64,000 bases of DNA from Mycteria americana. Its lineage: Eukaryota > Chordata > Aves > Ciconiiformes > Ciconiidae. Below are positions 48,001-61,437 of the stretch, in pieces. The notes under the pieces are model-generated. The model was not told the origin of the DNA, ran no database searches, and saw nothing but the letters and a program-made list of their open reading frames with translations. The position numbers were made by a program, and so were the translations under genes. The stretch spans positions 1,736,001 through 1,800,000 of the forward strand of contig NC_134379.1 of assembly GCF_035582795.1 (NCBI RefSeq), written 5' to 3'. How positions within the stretch are numbered: position 1 is the first letter of the stretch; the number at the start of each line of letters is the position of its first letter.

Positions 48001-49494
48001 AAAAAGCTTTGTGCGCGTTGCTGATCTGATAGCTACCCTGACAAGCGATACACGCCGCAGGAGGACTGCGTTTGAAGGGAAAGGTTCGGAAATTTGTCTC
48101 CAAAATAGGGTGATGGGCTGCTGTGACTAAACTTTCAAGTCGGATTTCTTTATCAGATTATATTTAAAGTAGTCTGCTGAGTAGCTTTGTTGTTGCCTGT
48201 TTACCTGGATGATGGTTTTATGAGAAATCCCACGGACACCTGGAAGCACGCGGAGAGCCCTCGGTGGTTGCAACGCTTCCTCCGCACAGGCGAGGAAGAT
48301 GTTTCCAGCAAGACAGAGTCGTGCTGAGGTTTGCTCCCAAAGAGAGACCGGCAGCAGGAACGGGGGCTGTCCCGTGCTTTATTTGGCGTCTTTCAAAGCA
48401 GATGCAGAGCAGAGAGCAGCACTGCGGGGCTCTCCCTGGCCCAGCCCCACCACCGCTCGGCGTGAGCTCCAGCGACGTCTCTGCGCCAGGGGGAGAGGGG
48501 AGAGGAGCAAAGCCCTGGCGAGGGAGGAGGCACTGGGGTGATGCTCGCCCGTCCTGCCTGCAGCGTCCCCTCTGCCCGGGCCCGGGCTCTCCTGCCCGTG
48601 CTGCCTGCTCAGGGCTGCTCCAGGGGTGAGGGGGGTTCAGGCCGGGCAGGAGTCGTTGGGGGCTGGCGGGGAGCCCCCGCGTCGGGGCAGACCTGCTATT
48701 GTGGAAGAGGTGAAAGACGCGACACCGGTCTCTCTCGTTCCTCTGTCCTATGCACGCGGGCGGTCGTGAGCTTAAATACCCCGCTGTACCCGCGCTCAGG
48801 TTGCTGGGTTATTCCAGATAACAACATTGGGAATCTTGAGCAAAAGCCTGCTGCCTTAAATGCGGAAACCGAGGCACGTGGGCTCAGACGATGCAAACTG
48901 ACCTCCTCCTCGGTCCTTTGTGCGGAGTGTTTCCCACCGGCTAAGTACCACCGGAGGCTTTGCGATGGTCCGTGGGAAACACGGCACAAGGAGTTTGGCG
49001 TCTGGGTGGGGAATCTGGGTATAAATTAACTCTAGGCTTGTAAGTTTTTCTAAATCTTGGCTTCAACCTACTTTTGGCAGCTGGGGGGTCTGAGGACATT
49101 TGTGGGGCTGCAAGCCCTGCAACACTTGTTCTTTGGGTAAACTGCAGACATAACTCATCTGGACTGCCAGCATATGCAGTGTGAAATGTGAAGAAGCCCT
49201 AGGGGGTTTCCACTGCCTTCAGTTTGTCCCTAAAATCGTTTTCACCTTTTGAGTCGCATGGCACGGTGAAGCCTGTGGAGCATTCTCCAGGAAGGGCAGC
49301 TGTTCTCCAGAGAGCTGCAAATGGTCCCGCTGGTCCCAGCTGGGTACCCAAAACGAAATAAAACCGAGTTCCAAGATAAACAGCGCAAGTTTCCGAAAGT
49401 TTTTGGAAATAATAAATTAAAATGTACTGGCTGTCCTGAACATGTTCTTGCTGGTGGACGTTCGGGTGGTGAGAGGCTAACGCTATGTGACGAG
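42100..49494. other. intergenic DNA, middle part
   Basis: No gene supported. A CpG-rich block spans about 45280-46350 and produces overlapping spurious frames on both strands. Other stretches are AT-rich and single-copy in appearance. An orphan CpG island with an unannotated transcript start near 45.3-46.3 kb is possible but there is no splice-site or coding evidence. Confidence 0.45.
46171..46212 (+). repeat. three copies of a 14-bp repeat
   Basis: GCTCTGACCTGCCG occurs three times in perfect tandem within the CpG-rich block. Short, and with no evident function. Confidence 0.85.
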
Positions 49495-49577
49495 TAATGC
49501 ATCACTGGAGCAATGCTGCTCTGATGATGCATTACACTAATACATCATGAGAGCAACAGAGCTTTAATGATGTATTA
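49495..49577. repeat. tandem pair of 40-nt foldback units
   Basis: Two perfect 10-bp inverted repeats lie 3 bases apart: TAATGCATCA...TGATGCATTA (49495-49504 / 49525-49534) and TAATACATCA...TGATGTATTA (49538-49547 / 49568-49577). Both have a 20-nt loop. The two units are similar to each other (43-bp period), so the 10-mer TAATRCATCA appears four times in alternating orientation. The first loop also contains GAGCA/TGCTC. Confidence 0.93.
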
Positions 49578-52500
49578 CTCCAAAATGGCCTCAGTCAGGA
49601 AGAACAAGTCCAGGAGACTCTGTCCACCCCATCTAAGGACTGCGCAATTTTCCCAAGTTCTTTTTCTTTTCCTTGAAAGAGCGTCCTGATAAGAAATAGC
49701 GTGAAGAGTAGCCGCCGAGGATCCTGGTGGGCCTGCAGGCGTGGTTCGCAAAGGATGCGGAGATTTTGATTTGGAAAGGCGAAGCTGAAATGCTCTCAAG
49801 TGCCAGCTAAGCAATCGTCCCCCTCCGGAGTGCCGCCGCCGCGCGGTGAGCCTCAGCCTCCCCCAGCAGCCTTGCACCAGCTCTGCTGGAAACGCCGACG
49901 CCTCGGGTCTGCGCGCGGCTGGTGGCTCAGCCCAGCGAGCCCCGAACTCAGACAGCACCTGCTCCCGCAAAATCGGGCAAGCAATGTCGCATACGGGAGG
50001 TGTTTGCCAGTACCGTGTTATCCCACCGATATTTTAAGGATAACGTATGAGCCTGCCATCAATCTTGGTCTCCAAGCAAAACATGTCATTCTTATTTCCT
50101 TTCTCTGCTCGCTAAGTAATAGCCATGTATATTTTTAAAGGGATTGTCCTTTGGATTCTTTTTATTTGTCATCTAGTATCAAAGCTCTACTAAAGGTCAC
50201 GTTTTTCAAGCTCTTCCCTTGGAGCTTCAAAGACTATACATTTACTTTAAACAAAAAGAAAAGAAAAAAACCCAGCAATTTTAGAAAACCACTCCCTACC
50301 CAGGGACTCGGGAAAGCTCTAAATATCATCGCCAAAGCTCAATGTTCCCAGCTCGGCTTAAGAGCAGCTTGATTTTGCTTAGCTATAACCAGTTCGTAAG
50401 TGTATTTACACTTATAAATTGCACATTTTTAGTTGTGCCTGTTCAAAAACAAGCTACCAAAACCGAGTGTTAAATTCCCAGTTCTTATTTCAGCTAGTTA
50501 AATGTACAACTAACCCCGTGCCAGCCAAGCTTAAACTAATTCAGAAAAGCTTGCACAGAAAATCCCGTGGCCGACCTGGGTTTGAATCCCTTTCGCTTCA
50601 GTAAGCGCAGCTCTGCAGACCTGGCCTGAAGCTGATTCTCCAGCTCCTCGCCCGGGGTCCGCGTGCTGCTGGGCTGGCGGACGGGGCGGACGTGGTCTGC
50701 GTCGGGGTAAACACACAGTCCTGTTCCGGCTGAATTAGGGCGTGCGTGTGTGTGGGAAAAAAAGGTCGCACCCAATCTAGCACAACCGCTGCCGAGACAC
50801 AGTCGTGCATACACAGTGCTTTGAACTAACTGTAACTGGGCAGAGCGGGTTTTGTACTGGTTTGGTTTTTTGAGGCACGGGGCTGTAGCGTTTCTGACCC
50901 AACGCTGGGAGCTCTCAACCTGGCTCCCACAATTGTAGCTGAACTGATTTAAGATGATAGGTTTTAAAAATCTCCCTCTCCCGGGGCGCAGCAGCCAGGG
51001 TCCCGGCTCGCCCCAGCTCCAGGCTCTGCGCCCCACGTCGTCACGCCGTAACGCGGACCGCTGCGGGTGGGAGGGAGGGACGTAATCGCAGGGCTGTCGC
51101 CTTCGGCCAGAACGCACGGCAGGGCATCTACGCCAGTCTAATCTGGCTGTGTGCCACCTCCGGGAGGACACACGATGCCTAATCGGGCATTAAGTTAGAG
51201 GGGAGCGAGACGATGCCTGATCCAGCCGAGAGCCTTCAGTATGAAATTAACCCATCAAAGTAATTTGAATAAGTATGAAGTGGCAGAGTGACTTTATTAC
51301 AGGATAGTGTTCCACGTGTGATGGCAGCATTTCTTGCTTCGGTATGTGGAGTCTGAAAACCGGGTTTGCTGTGTTGTCAGCCGTGCTTGCACAGGCTTTT
51401 ATACGTGTTTAAGTGTGAATATTAAGCTGCCATGTGGCAGGCGGATGATGCAGGAAGAGAAATGAAGGACTCAAAGGTCTGGATCCCGCTCAGAAGGACT
51501 GAGGGGAGCATTATTATAGATCTTGTCACCCAAAATCTCTTTCGGATCTTACTTTCTTGGCAAAGCTTGTTCAAATTATTTGCACAGCTTGATCTTAACA
51601 TCGGTGAAAACTCCAGCTGAACTTTGGCCAAGAAGGGACAGGTATGTCAGGACCAGTTGCTTAACTATGTTTACATCTAAACTGCTGCAGTAGATCTTCA
51701 CTTCCTCGAAACTGATTTTCCTCTGCTCTTTAATTCCATAGAACAATATGAAGGGCACGGATCTTCATGAAACTACACCCCTAGTGCAGCAGAGACTCCA
51801 CAGTGTTTGCAGCCTTCGCTTTTTATCACAAGAAGTCCTGGGGGAGTTATGGTAGGATCCTTGCCATCTCGGCTCAGCAATCACAGAAAGCCAAATAAAT
51901 AAAGCAGGAAGTCAGCAAAGCCCTGATTCAGCAAAGGCACAAGCACAAGTTCAGCATTAACCTCTGGTTAAGATGATTTGGAACAAAAGAGTTAAGAACA
52001 AAAGAGATGGCTGCCCAGAAGTCAGACCAGGAACCCAGGACCTTGACAGCGCATCAGTGCCTTAAATCTAAGGGGAGAGGATGCTTAAAGAGGAGGAATT
52101 TCTTAAATGTGGGAGAAGAACGCTCCCTGGTATGAGGACATTTCTCGGTAATAACTCAAAGACTGTTTCTTGGTCCATGGCCAGACGTGGTGGTCTGGCG
52201 CGATTTTGGCCAAGGCGCTCGCGCCCTGAGGGAGGATGGCATTCGGGCGGCAGCGTGTGCGGATGGACGAGTCCAGAGGAGGCTGCCGTGGGGGCCCAGC
52301 GACAGCTCCTCAGTCGCACCCCCTCGCCAGGCTCTGGGCTGGGGTGCTGGAGATCCCCGGGCAGCGCGGCGAAGGGCCGGAGAGTGTGGTGGGGTGTCGG
52401 GGCAGCAGCTCAGCGACGGGCTGCCAGTGCTCCCCTGCTCAGCGTCATCCACCCCCGGCACGAATGCGCTGACGAAGCCCCTCGGACGTGAGAAGGACTG

Positions 52501-55500
52501 CGTATGACTGGTAAAGGTCTATGTGGATCAAAATGCCCTCCCAGGGGGGGTGCAGAGATCTGCCCGTTTCAGGTGCAGCGGTTTCTCCGGACGGCAGGTC
52601 GGAGCAGAGGGAGGGAGCGGAGGATGCCTTCTGCAGAGGTGGGTTTGCAGTTTAAATGCATGCGACGTCCCACGAGGAGGAAGCGTGATGCTCTCCAAGC
52701 CCGAAATCTGCTCGATCTCGCGGGTGCAGCGGTGTGCAGGGTTGGGCCGGGTGTCGGCAGGGCACGGCTCCCGCGAGCCCAGCACAGCGGGCGAACACCA
52801 GCTTTGTCTCTCCTGAGCTCTTCGTGCTTATCTGATCTGCGCCTCCGTAATGATGTGGTTAGAATTAAATTATGGTGTTTTAATGTAGTTACAGCTACAT
52901 TTACCAGGCACATTTCTTCCTGACGTACAATGCTGGAATTTAAGATATGGCCAGAGGCTGCGTATGACTTCTTGTCTCCCAGGCTTGTTGCAGCCTTCCC
53001 ACATGCTACGCCAGGCCCTGGCCAGAAAGGCAAACTTAGGAGTCTAATTCACAGCTGCCGCTGGAAAGCCCATGGATTACGTTAAAGGTAAATCCAGGAC
53101 GGGGAGACCAAGGAGCCTCGGTGACAGGCACTGCGTTCAGCGAGCGAGGCTCCTGCCCGCACACCGCCGTACCGTGACGCTGTAACAGGGCCAAGCGTAG
53201 CTGAGAATACAGCCCCTTGCACGGAGAGGTTCGCGCAGTTGGGTCTGGGGCCTTTCTATCCTTGCTTTTCAGCTGTGGGAAAAATACCTTCAAAGGTGCA
53301 TGCATGAGCGGTTGATCTTTAGCCAATATACATTGCTAGTGTAACTACGACAGTTTTTATACCCATTGAAGATCTATGCTGAGATAGTCTAAAGCTTCAT
53401 GGAAACTTTCTTCCTCGTGTCTCCTTCGATGTGAACTTAATGGTAACGAAATTTGCTGTATCAGCAATAAAAATTATTTGATTAACTGGAGAGAAGTAAA
53501 TAAACTAGTTAACTCTCTAAAGTCAGACAGGGAACACCAGGAATTGGTGGGTTTGCCCCTTCCAGTGTGCCAGAAGTGCAGGAATGCCGAAACTTCAAAA
53601 TGTGACCGTTGGCCAGAGGAGTGTATGGCTCAGACAGCTAAAGGGACAAAATACTCCAGAGAGTAGCGGCCACCGCAGTGCCTCTCCTCTGGGCGAGGGG
53701 ACGCGGTGGGACGTGTCCTCCCCGCGCTCCCGACAGCCAGGCAAATCCGAAAAATTCTTTGTTCTCACCATTAGGTCAGCCACGGAATGCAGATGCTTTG
53801 CGACCTAACTGTGCAACAGCGATGATCTGCGGAGCAAAGAGCAATTGACCCCGTGAATGAATGGTTCCCTCCACCTTCTCCTTGGGCCTCATCACACACG
53901 GTCTCCCATCCTTGAGCCTCGCCAGGTTGCGTGGTGTGTCCAGATCTCGTAACGGGCTCCCCCGGATCGTCCCTGTTAGTGGGGGTGAACTCGCCTAATT
54001 GCGAGGATCCCACCGTCTACAGAGAGCTGGTTTTGCTTATCAACCTTTCAGGGTGTTTTCATCAATTTTGATCTGCCTCTTGGAAATTTATAGCGATGAT
54101 GCCCTCTAGGGAGTGACTTGTTTTTCCTACCCTGATTCAGCTTCAGACTCGTGAATTTTAAGTGCATATGCATATATAACTGTGTATCTGTATTTATACA
54201 GATACTGCCTGTGCACGTTTTGCAGTAATTCTCCTTGGATGCTCTTGCTTTCTCCTGCAGTCAATTTTTTTGAATGACATGGAACTGATAATGAATGTGG
54301 TTTCAGTACCGAATGATTGGGCTGGCTCGTCTCATTCCACCTCTCCTGGTTCTGAGCAAGAATGTGAGGACTTGCTGTGTCTATTTTAGATTCCATCATG
54401 AAAGGAATAATTGAGATTGAGATTCTTAGTCACTCAATGCAGAAGGTCAGGGAATTAATGCTGTGTTACTTCCAGACCATTCATTTACTGTGCCTCCTTT
54501 TTTTTTTCCCTTAACTGTCTGTAGGGGAAAACAAATGTGCCACAGAGAAGGTAACGCATCTTCAATGCTGCGCACATCCCCAGCCTCTGATAATACACAC
54601 TGTTTATCTTTATTTTGGGGGTGTTCCAGGGCAGTTTTATCATCATAATTGATTAGTGGCGACAGGGAAAAAAAATCCAGGAGTAACAGGAAGAAATGAT
54701 TCCAGTGAATCCATTGACTCAGCTGAAGCATTGATCTACTTCTGGGAATTATTTATAGGAGAAGATTCATAGTTAATAATATTAGTTTGGACTTTGGGAA
54801 CAGTTTGTCAGGGATCTTAAGGGCCTTTGGTTACAATTAATCAGGCAGAAAAATAAGGTAGACAGCCTCATTTTGGTGGAGGGAAGGCCACGAGGTTCCT
54901 GGCATAGCTCTAGCCACGAGCATTTGTGGCCCAGAAAGCGCGTCCCCACGGTGCGACACCTGCAAGAGGCGGTGGCATTGCCCGGGCTCTTAGGTGCTCA
55001 CGAGGGTGCCCTGCTGCTGCCTGTTGCTTGCACCGCTGCTGCTGAATGCCGGCAGCGATGCTGGGGTCCCTGTCCTGCTGCTGCTGCTGCTGCCGCTCGT
55101 GGCCCCTGCCCCAGCACGGCCACGTACGGCAGAGCAAAGCCAGGGCGAGCCTGCTGGAAACTGCCGCCCAACTGTCCCACGGTGAGAGGCGATGCCAGGC
55201 GCAACTCAGGTCGCTCAGGTATTTCTAAGCACAGAAGTGGGTGCCTGGATTTCCAGCTGCTATCAACTGGCGCAGTGAGGGAAAGGTCCTGGAAAAAATC
55301 CGCACTAAACCCCTCCTCAAGATGAAGTAAAGGTGTCTGTGAGATGGTCGCCTCAGCCAGATCAAGCAGGGAGAGCTGCACAGGGACAAAACAAAACCTC
55401 TTCTTCCCCTGCCTCTCCTCCCCATTTTGTTTTTGTTTTTAACTTAACTGAGCTGTATCCTGCAATCCTACCCGCAGGAGAAATGACACATCTGAAAAAA

Positions 55501-58500
55501 GCAGGAGGATTTGTTTAAAGTGCTCTGGTTGGGTTTTTTGGTGTGTATATATATATAGAATTGCCTGGAAGTAGTAAATAGAATTAAACACTGTAGTTCT
55601 GAAAAACAAAATTCTCAGGGCTGTCTGTTGATTTCAAAGCTGATGAAAACAAAGCAGGCTTTGAAATCTTTCCTCACAGAGCTTTCTCCCCCTCCCTTAT
55701 CATCTAAAAGATGGGCCTGATAATATTTGCGTTTTATTCTTCTTTTGAAACAGTTGAAAAATGCTGTTTTCTCAATTAAGATGAAAATCCCAATGTTTTT
55801 AATAAGGTCGGTGTAACGTCTTCATTAGCAAGATGCTGAAATAACTCGCTGCAGATCTGGAACTTCCACCGGGAAAAACTTCAGCGTCTACCCAACAAGT
55901 CTAGAGCCACCTTTGCACCAGGTGTGGACCGGCACTGCTTCCCTGAAATTACTGCTTCTGGGATAATCTATTTCAGCTTAGGGACTGGCCGCCATGTGTT
56001 TAAATAACTCCTGTACGCGCAGCCAAACTCAAGCGGCTTTTGTTAGTTTTTCCCTGGCAAGCTGCGGGAGAAGGGGCAGCGCCCGGTCTCGGGTACCTGC
56101 AAATCCCGTGGACGGGCAGCGTTGGGGTGTTGTGTTCTGTGCTTTCGTTTCACGTGATTCAGCAGCTGGTAACAAAAAGAAGGACTGGTGACCTGGGAAG
56201 ACGTGTAGAGCTCACCGCTAGGCAATGCAGGGGGATATTAAAGGTGGACAGCCTAAAAAAAATCACAATTCAAAATATCTAACCCACTAAGTCCGCACTC
56301 TGTTGAAATTTTGCCTCCGAGTATGACAACAAAGCTGCTGGGTGCCGTGCGTTTGAAAGCCCGTCCTCCGTTATGAACGCCAGGGACGTGTAGAAAGCCT
56401 TCTCCCAGCGCTTTGGAGATGTAGCCTGTCTCGGGCTAACCCTCCCTGACCCCCACAACTGGTCTGAAACCACAGCCCCCGAAGACGTCGCGTCCTTCCT
56501 CTGTGCCGTATCTTCTCCGAGACATGGCTGGCAAAGCTTATCTCCCAGTGTGTTTCTGTAGCTTGCTGTAGACACCGGGGGTAACGCCAAAGGCAGAGAT
56601 GCATCAACAAGACCAATTGTTTGCAATGACATATTCTGCATTTTAAATGATCTTTGATTTCCTGGCAGCTCCCCAGCGTATCGCCCCTCCGTAATGCTGT
56701 CTAAATAATGTTTGTCAGGTGAAGCCACGTCTGGGTAACGGGCAGGCCGGTCCGCAGCGCACTGTTAGTCATCGGTGATTTCCGAAACCCACCGGCCGAT
56801 CAATCTCAAGAACTTACTAAATGATAGATGGAATATAATATAAGTCATTATTTCTTCCCTATGCATGAAAATGAATTATTCAGTAAAGATTTAGACCCTT
56901 TTTATTATGACACTGAATTTATAGAGCATACAAAACATAAATGCAGATTTCTTCTGCACCAGATAGATGAACTCATTCTCCAGGCAGCGTGAGTTCGATG
57001 CAGCCATTCGGCACGGCTGCGCGGCGTAGACAAGATGTCCAAGCGCTAGCACACACGGCTGCAACCTGGGCGATTAGGACCTACACCTAGCTCAGCCGCC
57101 AGCTTCCTTACTTGGCATAGTGTTTTCAAAAGCCCCTAGCCGGTTTAGGAGCCCCAGATCTATTTAGCTCAGACATCAGGCTCTCGGGACCCATGCATCT
57201 TCAGTGAGATTTGGCGTCAGGTGTTACTTAGGCCTTATAAATGTTTCTCTTAACAAACTTAGCGTCTCAGTCTCTGATCTGTGACACAGAGTTGCCATAT
57301 GTCGAAAGGAAATCCGTAAGGCTAAAACCTGTTAAGGAGAAGTAGTTGCTATATGAGTACAAGGAGAGATGTGGCCTTCCTGAATTCTGTCTGCAGAGCT
57401 ACCGTCTAGAATTTGGGTTGGTGTGTATCAATAGCAGTAACTTTCCTTGTTATTGGAATAAATGCTCCAGTTTTTAATTGTGCAGCTAGGGAGAATGTTA
57501 CCACTGACCAGCAGTTACAGATGTCAGCTTCGCAGTTCATTAGCTACTTCCAAAAGTCTGCTGGGAGTTCGGATTTTTAGCATGAACATTAGAGCTGAGA
57601 GAGGAGGAGAGCAAAGGGCAAGCCTGCAAATTCTCCCTGGTTTGGAGAAAAGGCTGGGGATTGGGGCTGGAGCAGCACCTTTGGAGATGGGTGCTGCCTG
57701 CTGCCTGCTACAAGGAGCAGGACAGCGGGTCCTGGTTTGTCACCCGGGGGCTTCAGGCGCTGAATGCTCCCCCAGCGCATCCCTGACGGAGTGGTTATGG
57801 CTTTTGTTCACTGGAACACGGGGCGGTGAAGTGCTCAGTCCCTTTTTTAGGGCTATGCTGACCGCGGAGGGTTTGGGGACAGAAACACAGCGGTGCTGAC
57901 CCCTCCTCTGAGCCTTTCCTCTCTCTCTGCGTCTGCACCCAGGGCAGCAAAGTGGGGTGCCTGGGTCCTCTGTACTCGGACCAGGCAGCAGGGAAACGTG
58001 TTTCCTCTGGACATAGCCCAAACATTTTACTGATTTCACTAACTCCCGGGGACAAATTCTGCCCTATGTTAGAATAATTTGCTTCTCAGAAAGCTGGGGT
58101 ACAACTGCCCGTCACGGGTGCGTGCTGACCGGGATGCCAGTGGAGGTGGCAGGTAGGGTACATGGGCTCACTGGGTTTTGTGACGTCGCAGAGGATCGCA
58201 GGCGGCTGGACGGGGCGTGCTCTGCAGATGCAACTGGGCAGCGGTTTGCACTGGGCTGTTTTCTAATGCTGCAGCGTCTACCGCTTCCCTTGGGCACAGC
58301 GTGTTCCCGGGGAGCGGGCTCTGCTCTGCGGGCAGCAGAACTGCGTTCAGGGCGTGCGGAGAGGTGCGAGGGGAGCCTCGAGGAGCGGGGAAAGCCCTGC
58401 ACCTGCCCTCCTGCCTGCGCTCGCCTGGGCTTTCTCAAAATCAGTCATCAGTGGGATTTTCTTCCTGCAAGTGCCATCGAATGGCCGTGGCCAAAATGCC

Positions 58501-59844
58501 CGGAGTAAGGACCCGGGGGCTTTCCAGCTTAATGTACATACATTAACTGCTCAGGTTTGTAAACCTCACTGAGGGCAAAAACAAACACAGTAATGGAAGG
58601 CTGGCTGAAGATGAGCTGAATATGTAAGTCTCAGCAGCATGTGCAGGAGAAATAGCAAAAATGACTGAATAGATTGGAAGCGGTCACCTGCCTGAACTCG
58701 GCCACGGCTCTGGGAAAGGCGGAAAAGAGAAAGTACTGATAAAGTCTTTCAAAAGCCATTTGACCCGTAATTTTCACTGATGTAAGGGATAACAGTGGAG
58801 ATTTCATTTTAATATATAGAAATCCATTTTTTTTCCCCTGAGCTGTAATCAGCTCCACCAAAGTTCCCTCTGTCCATCAGCAAAATCTGTCTCGTGCTTG
58901 TTCTTTCTGGAACCCCTTTAAAATTCTGCGCCGCGGTCAGAGAGATTAAAGGGGTAATATAACCCCAGGAACCACACTCCTGACGAGTAATTTCCCGGTG
59001 ATTATTACAAGAAATAGCTAAGATCTAAAGGAGGCTCAGAGGGGGGAGAAAAAGGCCGTTCTTTAATCCCCCCCCATCCGTTTACTTTGCACACTGGTGC
59101 CGCTCGCCCCGCTGGGGCAGGGCCAGGTCAGCTCCTGTCCCGGCCAGAGCAGCCGGGGTCTTGCCTGCCCGGCCGGCCCCTGCCCGCTGGGGCAGCCCCT
59201 CTGACGAGGAGCACGGAGACCCGCGCGGGCGCCCGCCACGCTGCTGAACCAGAACTCAGCACTTCATGACTAAACGAACGCAGTAAAGGGAGTTTTATCA
59301 GATTTTTACAGTGGTCTGCATCAAAACGTGAAGATGACTCTTCCTCTAGTAGGCCTGACCTACCAGACCTGCGCACGTCCTCTAATTTACGCCTTGTTCG
59401 TTAGTCACTGCTGGAAAGTATATTTACACACTGCCCCCACCCCCCAATAAAAAAAAATTATAATCCCTGAGCTTGAAATAATCGGCGACCCCAAAATAGC
59501 TCTTGCAGGCACAGGCGCTGCGCCGGGAGGGCTTCAGTGAGGAGGCACTCGTCTCAGGCGAGCTGAGGTACTCAAAATCAATGGATGTTTCTGAAAATGT
59601 AGGGCAACGTGGCTCAGTCCCGGCGGGCGGGTGGCCCGCGCTCCTGCTCAGCGCTTCTTAATTTAGGTGAAACTGATTGCTTTCACCTTATGTAATTATG
59701 ACAATACTTGGCAGCCCCATCGCCGCTTCTGTCTGACGCTGCAAAGTGCTGTACAAACACCGAGTGTAAAATGTAGGAGCTGAGGGTAAACGCTGTCACT
59801 CACACTGGGCAGTGCCCTCTGGGGCCGAAGGCTGCAGCAGCGCT
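49578..59844. other. intergenic DNA upstream of MSI2
   Basis: About 10 kb without a supportable gene. AT-rich stretches such as 54120-54400 and 56810-56960 (the latter with ATGCATGAAAATGAATTATT) have the look of conserved non-coding DNA near developmental genes, but conservation cannot be judged here. CpG-rich patches near 52150-52800 and 58100-58400 give chance frames only. A B-box-like GGTTTGAATCC near 50578 is not part of a tRNA gene. Confidence 0.45.
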
Positions 59845-60699
59845 GCGGGAGCCCTGGGACGCGGGGGCACCGGGGTGCGGGAGCCCTGGGACGTGGGGGC
59901 ACCGGGGTGCGGGAGCCCTGAGACACGGGGGCACTGGGGTGCAGGAGCCCTGAGACACGGGGGCACTGGGGTGCAGGAGCCCTGGGACGCGGGGGCACTG
60001 GGGTGCAGGAGCCCTGGGACATGGTAGCACCAGGGTGCAGGAGCCCTGGGACACGGGGCACCGGGATGCGGGAGCCCTGGGACGGGGGGGCACTGGGGTA
60101 CAGGAGCCCCAGGACGCAGGGTCACTGGGGTGCAGGAGCCCTGGGACATGGTAGCACCAGGGTGCAGGAGCCCTGGGACGTGGGGTCACTGGGGTGCAGG
60201 AGCCCTGGGACATGGTAGCACCAGGGTGCAGGAGCCCTGGGACGCGGGGGCACTGGGACGCAGGAGCCCTGGGACGCAGGGGCACTGGGACGCAGGAGCC
60301 CTGGGACGCGAGGGCACTGGGGTGCAGGAGCCCTGGGATGCGGGGGCACTGGGGTGCAGGAGCCTTGGGACATGGTAGCACCAGGGTGCAGGAGCCCTGG
60401 GACACGGGGGCACTGGGGTGCAGGAGCCCCGGGATGCGGGGGCACTGGGGTGCAGGAGCCCTGGGACATGGTAGCACCAGGGTGCAGGAGCCCTGGGACA
60501 CGGGGCACCGGGGTGCAGGAGCCCTGGGATGCAGGGGCACTGGGGTGCGGCAGCCCCGGGACGTGGTGGCACCGGGGTGCGGGAGCCCTGGGACGCGGGG
60601 GCACAGGGGTGCGGCAGCCCCGGGACGTGGGAGCACCGGGGTGCGGCAGCCCCGGGACGCGGGGGCACCGGGGTGCAGGAGCCCCGGGACGCGGGGGCA
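59845..60699 (+). repeat. 32-bp G-rich minisatellite, about 27 copies
   Basis: The unit is approximately GGGAGCCCTGGGACGCGGGG followed by GCACCGGGGTGC. A distinct variant with ACATGGTAGCACCAGG recurs at 60021, 60148, 60212, 60372 and 60468, separated by whole numbers of units (four, two, five and three), one unit being a base short. The array is strongly G-rich on the + strand and ends about 0.9 kb before the MSI2 start codon. It opens long frames in several reading frames on both strands because 32 is not a multiple of three; none is a real protein. Confidence 0.96.
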
Positions 60700-61236
60700 G
60701 CAGGCACCACCCGCTCTCTTCGAGCACCCCTAGACCGTCGCAGGTTAAACCCCGGAGCGTTTGCAGGGTCCGGGCCGGGCGCGGCACGCCGGCGACGGGC
60801 AGAGCGGGTGCCGGTGCCCGGCTGGGTGACGGGGTAAACGGCACCGGGCAGCAGCGCCCGCGCTGCCCGCCCCCCGCAGCACACGGCCCGCCCCCTCCCG
60901 GTGCCAGCTCGGCGGTGCCGAGGGACAAGCAGGGCAGGGGGGTGGCGGGCAAGCCCACGTCCCGTGCCGCCCTCGCCGCAAGAGCCAGCCCCCGCCCCGC
61001 CCCCCCCCCCCCCCTCGGGGGTCTGCTTTGCCCACGGACACGCGCGGGCGCCCCGAGCAGGCCTGCGGTGCCTAGCGAGGCCGTTATCGGAGCGGCGTGT
61101 TATCAGCCGGCGGCTCCCGCCGATACCGGCTGCCGCACGCGCGGGGGTGCTCGGCGCTGCTCGCCCCTGGGCGCTCGCTGCCGCGGGGGCCGCGCGCCGG
61201 GCGGGCGGGCGGGCGGCGGCGGCGCGCGCGCGGCGG

Positions 61237-61244
61237 TGACGTCG
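61237..61244 (+). promoter_or_regulatory. CRE-like site TGACGTCG
   Basis: One base from the CREB/ATF palindrome TGACGTCA, in the MSI2 CpG island about 400 bases before the start codon. CREB commonly occupies such sites when they contain CpG. Use is inferred. Confidence 0.4.
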
Positions 61245-61431
61245 CGGCAGGGCCACGCGACGGCGGCGGGCCCCGCCCCGTGGCGCGGGGGCGGGAGGGA
61301 GGGAGGGAAGCGGGGGGCGGGGGGGTGGGGGGGAGAGGCGGCGCGGCGGCGCGGGATGGAGGGAGGAGAGGAGAGGATGGTGGCGGGGGGAGGGAGGGAC
61401 GGCGCGGCGCGGCGCTGAGCTAAGCCGATCC

Positions 61432-61437
61432 CACGTG
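61432..61437. promoter_or_regulatory. CACGTG E-box
   Basis: An exact E-box (CCCACGTGTG) about 200 bases upstream of the MSI2 start codon, either promoter or 5'UTR DNA. Short motif, occupancy unproven. Confidence 0.35.

Noticed and set aside
50530-50605. tRNA-like B-box (GGTTTGAATCC)
   Set aside because: No matching A-box, acceptor stem or anticodon arm could be folded around it.
50536-51171. 211-codon minus-strand frame in the intergenic region
   Set aside because: Mixed-composition translation with no domain or homologue that I recognise, and no promoter or splice context.
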